Assembly: GCA_032622095.1 (NCBI GenBank)
Contig: CP136061.1
Location: forward strand, 125,004,754 to 125,068,753
From: Siphonodentalium dalli
Taxonomy: Eukaryota; Mollusca; Scaphopoda; Gadilida; Siphonodentaliidae
Direction: 5' to 3'
DNA length: 64,000 nt
A program made the translations under genes and the position numbers. Position 1 is the stretch's first letter, and each line of letters opens with the position of its first letter. Positions 35,835-47,790 of the stretch are shown in pieces. A model generated the notes under the pieces. That model was given only the letters and a program-made list of their open reading frames with translations. It did no database searches and was not told the DNA's origin.

Positions 35835-35980
35835 GAAATGACTTGCAGATCGATTGGGATCATTGGTTTTGACCGGCAGAATAATTTCTTATGAATCCCT
35901 AGGTGTTCTGGATTCACACACTTTGATTAATTACTCTGCCGGTCAAAACCAATGACCCCAATCGATCTGCACGTCATTTC
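35835..35980. mobile_element. Small foldback MITE, 146 bp
   Basis: GAAATGACTTGCAGATCGAT at 35835 and its near-perfect complement ending at 35980 give arms of about 55 bp (through TTGGTTTTGACCGGCAGA). An inner GAATCC...GGATTC stem caps the structure. No TTAA or other clear duplication was found. Confidence 0.88.
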
Positions 35981-37027
35981 TTAAATAACTTTATAGAAGG
36001 AGACGTTTGACCTGGTTAACGTTATTGTACGAGTTCGTTGTGACACAATGGTAAAATGAGCACCTTATGTTTGAATTTTGGCTTGCGGCACGACGAACGA
36101 GTGATATAACGTTAAACACTCACGCGTCTGGGTGAGTGTTTATTGATTGGACAGTCCGATGACTTTATAGTGTATTATTGTGAAAGATAGGTCAATATTG
36201 CTTATTTAATTGACATAACTAGTGATTATTGTAGACTATACCTCACAATTTAATGAAAAGATTTTTTCTGCGACAATTGACGGTATTAGGGTTGTTGCCA
36301 ACGTAATTGGTGTGCGTTGACCAAGGAAAAGACACATTTTAATGAACGTTGTATTGTGTTGTGTTGTATTTCGCAAGCGTAAGCTCGTTTATTTTATTTT
36401 ATTTTACAGCATTTTCAAAGGATACACAGGCTATTTTAGGTCTCATTTACAAAACGCGAACCATATTAAACAAAATCACAGTGCATGATCTCAAGTGGTG
36501 GGCCGACTTCTGCCGATGAAACACCGGAAGTTGCTTCCTTGTTCACAAAAAAAGCGTCCTCTGTGACCACGTTCAAATTCCACCGAGTTCTTATAAACAT
36601 CCAGGAATAGCAATTGATTTCACAACTGCCACTTGACGGCATACATGTACGCCGCAAAAGCTCTTCAATATCGATCTCTGGGGACTGTAGTGATTATCAA
36701 TACTGGAGTTCCGAGTTTGATGTCCGTTTTGGCTGCATATAGAAATTCTGTCTTTGAAATTCAGGCGTCGTGTCGCAACGCATCGCAATTTATTTATGAG
36801 CGTATATATGTATGCACGGTAGTGCTTCACATGCATGTTTAGCAATATCACTATAACAGTGCCTAATATATATACGACAAACACGATTTAACTCGCACAA
36901 GAGATTTGAACAGCATATGTATACACGTAACACAACTATCACCAGGAACCTGTATATATGACGTAGCGCGTTGAGTAACAGCTCTATAAACTACGCATTA
37001 GCAACTGCTATTGATACATGTATAGAG
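35981..37027. other. Gene-free stretch with a TTTTA tract
   Basis: (ATTTT)n lies near 36390-36408. Frames at 36591-36884 and 36633-36842 overlap on opposite strands and have no domain. Confidence 0.4.
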
Positions 37028-37031
37028 TTAA

Positions 37032-37236
37032 CCCTTTCACGACAGGAGCTTCCTGAGATGTTACGAAACCCATGTGTCATTCATTCTCTTATATATGCAA
37101 GTCTCATATAGGGAGCCTAGTATATTTAAGAGAATACATTAGCCTAACAATATTTACCTGGATCTTGTAAGCTAGTTCATTCTGGCACATGATATTTAAT
37201 GCTGCATGAGTGCAGCTCCCGTCATGAAACGTTTGG
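37032..37236. mobile_element. TTAA-flanked MITE with CATTCTCTTATATATGC hairpin
   Basis: TTAA is at 37028-37031 and 37237-37240. The ends are CCCTTTCACGACAGGAGCTT and GAGTGCAGCTCCCGTCATGA, then AACGTTTGG. It contains the same hairpin motif as 6458-6848 in decayed form (CATTCTCTTATATATGCAAG). Piggybac-like ends, no coding capacity. It shares both ends with the broken copy at 863-1103. Confidence 0.8.
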
Positions 37237-37240
37237 TTAA

Positions 37241-38912
37241 GGATCGGGTGACCTTAATATTTAACATTAAATTGCGCAAATTTTGTGGGCCACATGTCAA
37301 TTGTTTTTCCAGAATTGTGTGGTAATTTTGTATTGTACATTATTTATTGTGGTTAATAACTCCACTCAGCAGCGCATTGCTACGGACAATGAGGAAATTT
37401 CATGAGTGCATTCCTAGGACAAAGTGGAGTACCCTGGTCCTTAATAGATAAATCTTGCATATAATTATGTTCACCTTGGGTCCTCGATGGCTCAGATCAC
37501 AAATCCGTCAGTCACGGTAGTATCGTCAGTTGCTAGTCAAATTAACTCTGTGTGGGTTTTCATCCGCTAGTGATATTAGCAGAGTCTACGGTTATATTAT
37601 AGCAACTGGAAAATACGTAAAGCAACAAGCCATCTATCGCCCAAGTTCTCCACTATTATATCCTTTATACTAAAATGCACGTGTGAATATGTCAGCCAAT
37701 AATCCAAGGATTATATAGTAAACAATATGTAATCGGGATTCGCAATGAGGTATTTATGATAGTTAATCACTTTAACACGTGGCACGGGATATTCGACTAA
37801 ATATCAGTAAAATCTATGTGCAATATAGCGAATTATCGAAATATGAAATAGCGATTTATAATTATATCATTTTTATTAACGAAATGATGGAGTTATTTGA
37901 AGTGTTTTAAAGAGCGTTCGCAGAATTGACCACTACAAGTCCTATATATGTGTGGATGGCGATACCTGCTCATGTTAAGTGGCAAAGTCTAATCTAACCA
38001 ACGGGATTCGTCCGAACTAAAATGTCATACTCACTACTTTGTAATTTGTGCTTCAAAAATGTCGTATAAAACCGTGTTTGTTCGACAACAGTGATGTAAA
38101 ATATTATCACACATAATGCACACTGGTAGATACCAATGCTATTTCCAGAGATTAATAGATTTTTGTGTCTCCAGTAAAATTTGATTTTAGTTGCATACGA
38201 CTTTTTAGAAGCCCATCATAGATCAATTGTACATTTGTTTACCGTGAGAAATTAAAATCCAGGAGCTCCTTGAGACGTGTGGGCATTGGGTTAAAACGAT
38301 TATAATATACGGTATAGGCTTAAATATGAAATGCAGTATCGCTGCCTTCGGGGCATGTTCACGTCACGTACGAAGACAATTATCCGAACTGATAGGAACT
38401 ACGGAAACGAGCGCGCCATAAGCAGGGAGTAACTTCAATTTTCAGAAATTAAGAGCCCGCATCAGTAGACATACACGACACATCAAAAGCGACAGGACCA
38501 TCTGCTTCCGAGACGCACTTTCAATTTGGAGTTTCATAGGCTGGCAAATGGGCGAGGTTTGAAGATCGATTACATAATAACATGGCAATTTAAGTGGGAT
38601 ACTGCGAGATGGATCGGGAGCGGGAGATGGGTTCGTGTTAATTTAGTGATTCTTGAATACGATATATGTACCAATTATATAACGATACCCAACATGTATT
38701 TGTTACATGTAAACACATGTCTTTGTGCCCATGCATATTCAATGGAAGACATCCATGGCCAATCAGTACATGTATTGCAACTTCAACGACCACGTGTTTA
38801 TGTAAATAATAAGCTGTGCACTACACGCTCGTTACAACCGAGAACGCTTGTACATGTATATATAAGAGTAAGACATCCGAGTGCTCGTTGATCTTGTGGG
38901 CTGAGTACGAAA
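37241..38912. other. Gene-free stretch
   Basis: The 121-codon plus-strand frame at 38526-38891 has no domain. One AAAGAGCG motif lies near 37909. Confidence 0.4.
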
Positions 38913-39600
38913 AATACAAGTTACAGAGCGATTAGCTGCCGAATACGGTGTCATGCGAGGCGATGTGAGATTAATATATAAAGAGGAGTTAGCCTGGCCC
39001 GATATTAATCTCGCTAAGCCTCACACGACACCGTAGCCGGCAGCTAAGATTCCTGTAACGCTTTTATCATGCTTTCCATGTGAGAAATTGAATTACCGAT
39101 ACGAAGTTTATTAGATTCTGGTAAGCTAAACGTACCGTATATGTGGCTATTAAATTATGCAGCGTCACAGTGACGCGCCATGGGCGGACGTAGAATGTCA
39201 ACACACGCACTCAATGGCTCATAACCAGAAGTTTGGTAACAAATTGAGTTTGATAGTTAATTTATGTGTCTTTAACATTCGTCAAATATATCAGATGCAA
39301 GTATTGGTAAGTGGTACTATGTTTTGAAAGTTGTAGAAAATGATTTCCGACAGATATCCATCTTGTTTTTTTTCTTGGAACTCTGGCGCATTAGACATAA
39401 TATACAGTGTATTTTTGGCGAAAAAAACCGTACCGGTAATTCAATTTCTCACATGGAAAGGACTCTTAGTTGCGGGCTACGGTGCCGTGCGAGGCTTAGG
39501 GATATTAATATTGGGCTAGGCTAACGTCTCGTTCTAAATTAATCTCACCTCGCCTCGCATGACACCGTATCCGGCAGCTAATCGCTCTGTAACTTGTATT
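38913..39600. mobile_element. Nested-hairpin foldback element, 688 bp
   Basis: AATACAAGTTACAGAGCGAT at 38913 is the complement of the right end at 39600. The arms run through GCTGCCG(A/G)ATACGGTGTCAT and further, with ATTGAATTACCG at about 39088 matching the complement near 39433. Each arm is itself a hairpin: GGTGTCATGCGAGGCGATG...CTCACACGACACC. The middle (39160-39420) includes CGTCACAGTGACGCGCCATG and recurs at 59030-59225. No coding capacity. Confidence 0.85.
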
Positions 39601-41800
39601 ATCGTGCTGGCCTATTATATTGACCAATGAAAATAGAGATCTCCTGACAGGAGATGATGGCATATTAGGTTCACCTTGATTGACACCGACCCCACATTGA
39701 AAGCCACAGGGGGGTATATGGATTCATATGGGTCGATAGACGCCATCTTGCTTTTCTTGGAAATGCCAACAAGGGGATATATTCGGTGTATTTTGGCGCC
39801 AATAAAAGGGATATATATATATATTCATAACAACTTACTGTTTATAAATAAATAAATACTTCAGTGGTCCATTGCCATATATCGGAAGTTGTGAAGTAGC
39901 AAATTCGTTTCATTGCCGATTCCGTGATTTTGTGAAACAACTACCGGAAGTCACGTGATTTCGCGAAAATGTTGGGTCGCTAAATCTTTCTCCTTCACGA
40001 TATACTGTAATTTATGTGTGACGTCACAAGTACGCACGCCCGCATGTTACCTATGCACGACCCGAGCTCGAGCGCGCAAGCGCGCCGAGCGGGATCTGTA
40101 TTAGCTGGCATTAGTTCAGCATGGGATTATTTTTAAAGACGGAAGTTCAATATGGATGTTTGCTATATTCAATATGATCACAAAATATGCGCATAACGCT
40201 AAGTATAAAACTAGTTATCCGCGTGCGAAAGAGTAGAGCTTGATTCGGTAATTTCTGTTAAGCACCGGGTTCCCGGGATATGGCAATAGAGTCCATTATA
40301 CCATTATAATCTCGAATAGAATGCCGTGACCTATTATTCGGAATATTGATGTATGTCGCAGTTCCAAACTGTATATATACCGTATTAGTTCCGGATCTTA
40401 ATTGGATTTCTTTCGTTCAAATTACAGTTCATCCGTCGACTGACAAAACAAAATTAGTAGATAACATAGCCGAGGGACTGGCCTCATTGCCGGTGGATTA
40501 GCACACTTAGTTGGCTATACAATGTATATGTGCCAGCTTGGTTTCGTTCCCGTTACACACGGTTCATGCAGCAGACCGTTCGCCTCTGATATGTTAATCT
40601 TCAGTTCGAAGTCAGTTCAAATGGCACTTTGGTGAGACATCATCTTGTATATTTGACTCACTTGAAGCAATTGTCTTCCTGATTCAACGAGCAGCAACAG
40701 AACAAGGAAAGCGCGAAATCCCTCGGTTCAGACACAAGGATGACAGCAATGCATGTTTATAGCGTGAATAGGTTCATTAGTAAGAAAGCATGCGTTGCTG
40801 CATGTTGATGTAATCTAAGTGACCATGACATGTTGTCGTCGCCGGGGCATCTTATAATATAAGTACAGTTATATTTATTGGAGGGAATTTTTTAGATAAT
40901 AAGTTCACGGTCGTTTGTTGAACGTATATATATTATGTGAACATTTCCAAAGTGATATCTACACTCATCGATGAGTATTTAGTATAGAAATGATTAAATG
41001 GGCGGTGGTGGATCAAGAGTGTGGGCAAACCATCGTTTACTCACGATGTCTTAGGTTTTTAACCCTATAATGATTTGTGAGATGGAAATTGTCCGAACAC
41101 AGAACTCAGGCTTATCATCCAGCTTGAGGTAAAACAATATAGGTTTTGCAGTAGTATGTTCGTAATATTATGTTGATGCGAAAAACCTTCGTGCATGTAC
41201 TAACTTGTCTCTATCGCTCTCTCACGTTATCACTTGTTGACGTTTTCGTTGCCGTTCTGACCTCAAAGCTTTAGTACTGGACGGCAAAGGGTATGACACC
41301 TGGACGACAATATGTTTTGAATTGAAGTATTATTCTTTAGCAAACGATGTGTAAAGAATGTTTCAAAGTTATGCCTAACCATTTATGTGACATTCGATTA
41401 CACCATCCCGAGGATAAAATAGGGAGACGCTTGGCTTTGTACAAGAAAGAAACTCCATTTCCACACGACCCGAAAGACAAACAGGTAGCCACAAATGTTC
41501 ATTGTGTGTCAAATTAAGTCGATATGTTCTTTTAAGTGTAATGTTACATTCGGCTATGAGCAAGATTAAAAGTTGTTCCGACATTGTGTAAGAAAATCGA
41601 TTTTTATGGATGACAATCAGCAGATACACTACGCTTATTATCTTAAGGAAGAAATGTGGGATAGGGCACGTGACTCCCAAGTGTGTTTCCTATTGCTTTA
41701 TTGAGAAACACGACATTGTTGTTGAACACTGGGGAGAAACAGATATAATTGTAAACATGCATAGACATATTTGACTCAATATATTGACAATGGTGACAGG
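39601..41800. other. Gene-free stretch
   Basis: No gene was recognised. A short GC-rich patch (CGAGCGCGCAAGCGCGCCGAG) lies near 40069-40089. The 101-codon minus-strand frame at 41375-41680 is unsupported. Confidence 0.4.
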
Positions 41801-44424
41801 AATTTGGCTTGAAACATATTTTATTTGCATAAGATACATAGAGGACCTACAACGAGTCCCCAATTTATAGCGAAATTTACAAAAGAGTCCAGTATATTTG
41901 GTCTGGACCGAGCCTTTGGCGAGGTCAAGACCTAATTTAGTGAAACTAACGGCGGCTTCTATAAGACGTGCGATGACGTTTCATGAAAATATGCGTTGTT
42001 TGCCCGCGTATAGAAATAGTCCCTAGATAAATAAGTCTCTTTGACGTATTTTGCGTCGTAAATTTAATGAAATACATTTTCTAACTTTATCAATATCAGC
42101 TAGTCACAGATACCGATTCTTCTTCATTCCTCGTCTCCCGAGTTCGAATCACTTTTGCGCAACAATAACACATTTTGGGTACACCTGGCTCTATTTCCTG
42201 TTATGCAACGACCGTTGCATATCATTACTATATAATGGGTTTAATGAATGGAATAAGGGCCGGATCATATTATTAAATCGAAGCTGAAAGGAACTGTACG
42301 GCGTGACTGATGAATCTGTTTGCGGCGATTGGAAAAAGGTTTTTAACTGGCGTTAAATACCTTTTGAACAGTAAACTTCTACTAATAAAAAAGTTCTCAC
42401 TAAATAGAGATTGTATCTAAAAATTGACTACTTTGTTAACCAACTGGCATAGTTTGATTCGCTGAATTTCCGACGCTCGCCATGCAAAAATCTTAATAAC
42501 TTAAAAAATGAAAATAAAATAAATTGAATAGCAAATAAAAAATAATGACTTTCCCTTCGCTCTCATAAATACTCAACATGTCTGTCTTCTTTTCCGAGGA
42601 TATAATTCAACATAAGCGATTACTCGCTTGTTGTTATATCTTCTTCGCCCTTAAAGACATATTATGGACTTGGGTATGCGTGAAATTGATATAAGTTAGT
42701 GCTCAGGCGCCAAACCAACCTGGTGAATGAGAATTCCAATAAAATCGTCGAAAATTTCAAAGAAATCGACCATACCACTCCATAGAAAACATCGTCGGAA
42801 CTATGGCTCAAATGTAAACATCTCGATTCGAGACGCAGCTATCCACGATAAACTAACACAAGTTACACAACTGATTTCGCCACCGAGAGTCATATCATTG
42901 CATTTAATTAATATATAAGAATGACGATGTGTGTTGTCAATTTCGAGTAATTTTCGTGAAAAATAACTACTTTGAGCAAGACTACCGGAGTGTTTCACAC
43001 CACTTTAACTATTCTTAAATCATATCATGCTATCATACTTTGTCATAATTATTCTATATACACGTTGAAGGTACACTAAATATTGTTTAAACCAAGATCG
43101 TTTCTCTAGTTCTCCACAAATATGGTAGGTGAGATTATGCCCTTAATTGTTACTTTTATATAAATTATTAATTTATATAACATAGTAGCCATCACATCGT
43201 TCGTCGACGTGAAACACGAGAATCTTGCGAAACACAAATCGATAAGCCTGCCGACGGGTAATTCACAGTATGTCACGACATGTTGCCAGCAATGAAGCCA
43301 ACAACAGAAGTAATCACGAGAAGCAGAACCATATCATCTTACGGCATGTTTTGAATGTTTGAGCGCCACGATTTTATCACAAACCGATTCATATATAGTT
43401 GTCAATTCTGCGAAACATGTTTTTGGATCTGACATTACAGTTTTGTTGCCGCAAGAATTCCAATAATATTTCCCACTGATATGATTAAGCATATCTCTAC
43501 TTTCATTTAGTTTCAGAAGACTGTATATTAATGTTTTAACGTTTCCACCAATGACCTCCAGGTATTTGGTATACCTATTATTATGATTCATTAAACTCGA
43601 TTACAGATGAAGTGACGCCGGGTAGTTCATTGGCCGATATATGTTCGTATATGTATATGGGGCAGACATGGGAGAATTGTACTAGGAAAGCCTTATAACA
43701 ATCGTCGAGCCAATTGGTACACGTGCAGGGAATTAATTGAAGGCCGGGGGGCTTGCGGCACATTTCAGCATGTAACCTAAGGATCACAGGCCCATTTGTG
43801 GGAACACTTTATTTGAAATAAAACTGTACCACCCCTTCTCCCCAACCCACATATATACATGTAATGATGTATATGCATTCACATACAGAACGCAAGAATC
43901 AAGATATTTTTAATGGTTGGAACTGTGGCATAGAAAAGATGAAAAAAAATAAAATCTTCTTGAACCTAATCTTTACAATTTACCAATATAATATGATTGA
44001 ATACATATTATGGTTGCGGGACAATTTGACGAAACTTATTTGCATACTAATTAAGACTCCCGTGGATTAAGTAACACGCTTGGAACGAGACGTGATATCT
44101 ATAGTTCCTAACTTTTAGTTTAATAATATTTTATTCCATTCAAACCACATCATGTATAATACAATAGCTTATAATATTGTGTTGCTTGTGTATAATGAGG
44201 AAGTGGATTCGACTGTAAGCCTGAAGGCTTATATTTGCCGTCTCCACGAGTGACCGTGTCTCAATTTGACTCAGTTGTGCTTCTTAGAGGCAGGGAATTT
44301 ATACGTTAATTTTTCATGCGTAAATTTCGATTGAATGAGAACAATGAGAGCAATATATGTAATTAGTGCACTTAATACTTCGCCTGTCGCTTGTCATATC
44401 ATTAATGGCTGCTGCTTCGTAATT
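41801..44424. other. Gene-free stretch upstream of the LINE 3' end
   Basis: GGCTTGAAACATATTTTATTTG (41804-41825) recurs near 48806, so a dispersed repeat edge may lie here. No other feature was recognised. Minus-strand frames at 43334-43591 and 43581-43787 lack domains. Confidence 0.4.
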
Positions 44425-45243
44425 TTAGTTGCAAAAACGTTCTGTCATAGTTATAAATTTCTTAACTATTTTAAAGGTAGATATGTTTTCACTTAAGGTT
44501 TTTGTGGTTTCCCCTTTAAGTGCAGACTCGAGAGTCAAATTTCTAAAGGTTCCAGAGAAGCATTCCTTTCGTTGTTTTCGGTATATCGGACAATGGAATA
44601 GAAAATGTGACGCCGTTTCTTCCGTTCCACATGCACATAAAGGATTTGATCTTATGTGATTTTCGCACAAATCTTGATTAAGAAAACTACATCCAAGTGA
44701 TGAACTTGCGATGGGCGTGAGTAATGATAATAGTGATATATAAATATAAGGTTCCCTTGTGTTATTATCGGTGCTGCCTATAGCTAATTTGAAATCATCT
44801 AAAGTTGCGCAATTTCGTATGTTAGCTGAAAGTTAAAGGTGGGAAGGATTTCTCATATGACGCAGAATCGCAAGACAGGTTGTCCAGGTGATGCTTCCTC
44901 AGTGGATATCGATGCATATTTTCTGTTGATCTTGGGACTAATGTATAGAGGTAAGGTGATGTCTTTTTAAAAACATTTTATAGAACTGGCATAATTTTGA
45001 ATTTTGTCAACGCTCTGATAATGTTTCCCAGCCAGTTTCTATAAGGAGATTTGTATTGTTACAACTTTTCGTGGCTCCAGTGACTATTCTTGCTGCCACG
45101 TATTGTACCTTTTCAAGTGTATTACTTTCACCTTTAGTGCAGTTGTCCCAGACAGGAGAAGCATATTCTAAAATAGGGCGTATGTACACAAAATAAATTC
45201 TTTCAAGGGTTCTCCTGTCTAGGACAAATTTATACTTCCTCAT
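44425..45243 (-). pseudogene. LINE thumb and C-terminal zinc knuckle
   Basis: 45007-45243 reads RTLERIYFVYIRPILEYASP then VWDNC and LEKVQYVAARIVTG, the conserved thumb region of non-LTR reverse transcriptases. After stops and shifts, 44425-44670 reads LCENHIRSNPLCACGTEETA followed by SHFLFHCPIYRKQR, a C-x-C...H-x4-C knuckle with the usual ET..H.LF.CP.Y pattern. Between the two, fragments such as NLSANIRNCATLDDFK remain. Confidence 0.88.
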
Positions 45244-45333
45244 TAGAGCTACTTTTTGTGTCGCTTTCCTTTTAACTTCAGTTATATGGTCGCTCCAGCT
45301 ACCTGTATTGTTAAAAATAATACCAAGATGTTT

Positions 45334-46182
45334 CTAACTAGATACAGTTTCTATAATTTCGCCATCCATTATTAAAGGTTTATGTGCTGGCTTTTTGCCT
45401 TTTCGTGATATAATGGCTTTTGTTTTGGGAGCACTGAATTTCACTAGCCATTGTCTTGACCATTTAGCAATTATTTCTAAATCTGAATTCATTAGGTCTG
45501 CCGCTAAGTTAGGATCTTCAACTGCTAAATATATCGAGGTATCATCAGCGAACAATTTTATATTACATGTTAGGTTATCGACGATGTCATTGATGTATAC
45601 TAGGAATAAAAGTTGTCATAAAAGTTGTCCTAATAGTTACCCTTGTGGGACTCCTGTCAAAACAGATTTCCACGACGAACTAACCCCAGCAATGCATACT
45701 CGTTGCTGTCTTTCGCTCAAATAATTTGATAAAAGTGCCAAAATATTATCGGTAATTCCATATTGCCTTAATTTGAATATCAACCCTGCATGCCACACCT
45801 TATCAAACGCTTTACTAATGTCACAAAATAGGCATCTAATTTCCTTTCCTTCATCTAAGCTGGTTATTATGTATTGGTAAATTTCAGTTAATTGGTAGAC
45901 ACTAGAATCGTTTGGGGTGAATCCAGATTGTAGGCTAGTTATAAGATTGTTATCCCTCAAATATGACGAAATATTTGTGAAGAGGCACTTCTCGAATACG
46001 TTTGAAATACAACCAAGCAGTGCTACTGGGCGATAGTTGGTTGGGTCGGAAGATTCACCTTTCTTAAATATGGGTATTACATTCGCGCGCTTCCATTCAA
46101 CTGGAAAGTACGAGTCTTCAATGTATTTATTGAAGAGATATTTCAAGGGGTTGGCGATAGATCTGACACATTCCTGCAGCAC
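45334..46182 (-). pseudogene. LINE reverse transcriptase core
   Basis: The segment 45637-46182 carries WKRANVIPIFKKG, NYRPVALLGCISNVFEKCL, LQSGF, CDISKAFDKVWHAGL and SVLTGVPQG, the successive RT motifs, including the first catalytic Asp in FCDISKAFD. In the same frame two stops follow. One replaces the Ser after GVPQG, and one comes from a 12-bp tandem duplication (GACAACTTTTAT twice, about 45614-45638). Then LFLVYINDI and the catalytic FADDTSIYL (45525-45555) appear, followed by WLVKFSAPKTKAI. Catalytic Asp residues are kept; the reading frame is not. Confidence 0.93.
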
Positions 46183-46760
46183 TCATGGTCGCATGTAATG
46201 ATTAAATTTTCAAGCTTCGATTCTGTTTTGTGTCGAAAGTCTGGTAACTTTGCGTTTGAAGATTCTGACAGGGATGATATTTTACCAAAAAAATAGTTGA
46301 AAATTTCAGCTTTTTTTAGTGAAGTGGACGCAAAGTCTAGCCCATCTTTTACGGGCGGTATATTGTTGGATATGGACTTCAAACATTTATTCAGTGTCTT
46401 CCACCAAACCGAGGTCTCAGTTTCTTTGCTGCCAAGAACGGATTGTACTTTTTCAATATTTAATCGTTTAACAAGTCTAATGGCATGAACTACTTCATTT
46501 CTTTTTGATCTAAATTTCAGCCATGAATGTTCGGAATTTTTACCCTTGGCAATACGATAGCACCTTTTTCTTTGTCTTATGAGTTTGCGGATCGAAGAAT
46601 TCATCCAATCAGGATCATCAGTGCGGATCGTGACTTCCTTATGGGGGATGAACTTTTTCATGAGAGTTTTAATTTTTTTGGTAAGTATTGATGCTAGGTC
46701 CACAGTTGATACGTTTTCCATCTCATATAGGTAATTCCAGGAGGACATTTCTTCGTTCAT
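46143..46760 (-). pseudogene. LINE linker between endonuclease and reverse transcriptase
   Basis: 205 codons rich in Lys and Arg. The pattern PDWMNSSIRKLIRQRKRCYR, then WLKFRSKRNEVVHAIR and WWKTLNKCL, is the typical linker region of APE-type LINEs. It includes FNYFFGKISSL (the F..YF..V.. segment). Its end, ITCDHECCRNVSDLS, overlaps the next frame, which continues MLQECVRSIANPL. A frameshift lies near 46180, and the two dozen or so residues that normally precede this point are missing. Confidence 0.88.
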
Positions 46761-47205
46761 AGAAATGAATTTGCATTATCATAATTCCAAATTGTCCTGA
46801 AATATCTCTCTTGTGTCATGTATTTCATATTTAGATTTAACACAATTGGGCAGTGGTATCTGACTAAGTTTGGAACGAATGTATCAATCACTTCCGTTCC
46901 ACTTACAAACTCTTTCTTGTTAGTGAGGAAAATATCGATAAGGGATGACGATGTCTCAGTGAAGTGTGTTGGCTCTTCAACCAACTGTGACATTCCCTTG
47001 AAGTCACATATTTCTTTTACTTCATTTGTACCCGGAAGAAGTTGGTTGCAATTTAAATCGCCGCGGTATGGTATTTTTCACGAAAGTAGCAACCCCCCTC
47101 CAGTGGTGTCAGTGTGTCGATCACATCTTTCGGAGCAATGAAAACCATCAATCCGTATCGTTTCATTATCAATATTATCTGAGAGCCAGGTCTCAGTGAA
47201 AGTCA
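46757..47205 (-). pseudogene. LINE endonuclease domain, middle and C-terminal part
   Basis: From 47205 the pieces TFTETWLSDN (the SETW-like endonuclease motif), GGGLL and CDFKGMSQLVEEPTHF are found across frames. The 78-codon frame 46757-46993 then carries SLIDIFLTNK and YHCPIVLNL, corresponding to the conserved S.ID.......DH.P region. The usual catalytic D-H is Y-H here. A one-base frameshift separates NANSF from the following MNEEMSSWNYLYEM. Confidence 0.85.
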
Positions 47206-47790
47206 TTACATGATACGCAAATGATTCAGCGCGGACAATGTCAATTTAGGTCGTAAACTTTGGATGTTCATGTGCAAAATCGTAATAGTTGGATCATTTA
47301 GATCAGTAGATAAATTGATATCCGGACCTGGGTGAGGGCGAACATCACATGCAATTAGCAACAAGATTAATATTATTCCTGTCAGGGAAAAAGTTATTCC
47401 TAGTTCTGAGAAGCATATTCCTTTCACCTTGAAAATATTGCGCGGTCGTCCAATATCTCTTAATTTATGTGCCAACAATTTCAGTTGTGGTAGATTGTCG
47501 GAAATAGTTTCAACTAAAGGAAATATCATAAAGTTCATAGACAGAGCAATTGAGAACGAAAAGTCAATTGACACACCTATTAGTCTCATTTTCAAGATCC
47601 TCAATGCAGCATAGGAAGAAATGGCACTTAGAATTTTCCTATTTGGCATTTTCAACGACCTACTGTGGTTCAAGCCTATTCGCACCCGGTACGTCATCAA
47701 ATCAACCATTTTCAAATGAGGAGACACATAATGCAAATAAATACATATAACAAGAGACAATTTGGGCGAAAGTGAATAGGCAGATTGCAA
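47206..47790 (-). pseudogene. LINE 5' region: hydrophobic leader, 2A-like motif, endonuclease start
   Basis: This frame has 194 codons. Residues 130-148 are hydrophobic (GITFSLTGIILILLLIAC) and run directly into DVRPHPGP (residues 149-156, genomic 47323-47346). The position and form are those of the 2A-like motifs reported at the start of some CR1-type LINEs, but the usual E and N positions are R and H here. Residues 170-182 (TILHMNIQSLRPK) are the first endonuclease motif, with the catalytic-type Asn. The frame stops after LNHLRIM. In another frame MTFTETWLSDN follows at once, so a few residues are missing and a frameshift lies near 47206. Confidence 0.85.

Larger units (their letters stand above)
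44425..47790 (-). mobile_element. Decayed APE-type non-LTR retrotransposon (LINE)
   Basis: Reading the minus strand from 47790 to 44425 gives, in order, a hydrophobic leader ending in a 2A-like motif, an apurinic endonuclease domain, a linker, reverse transcriptase fingers and palm, thumb, and a C-terminal CCHC-type knuckle. At least three frameshifts, several in-frame stops and two apparent deletions break it, so it cannot be active. The order fits the CR1/Jockey group of APE-type LINEs; the exact clade is not resolved. No poly-A tail or target duplication was identified. Confidence 0.93.

Noticed and set aside
37475-37600. CGATGGCTCAGATC resembling a SINE head
   Set aside because: Only a short A-box-like word; no B box and no match to the SINE body.
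38526-38891. 121-codon plus-strand frame
   Set aside because: No domain, no codon pattern or splice context supporting it.
40485-40560. tRNA-like TAGCACACTTAGTTGG ... GGTTTCGTTCCC
   Set aside because: The box-like words have extra bases and no cloverleaf could be drawn; at most a very old SINE piece.
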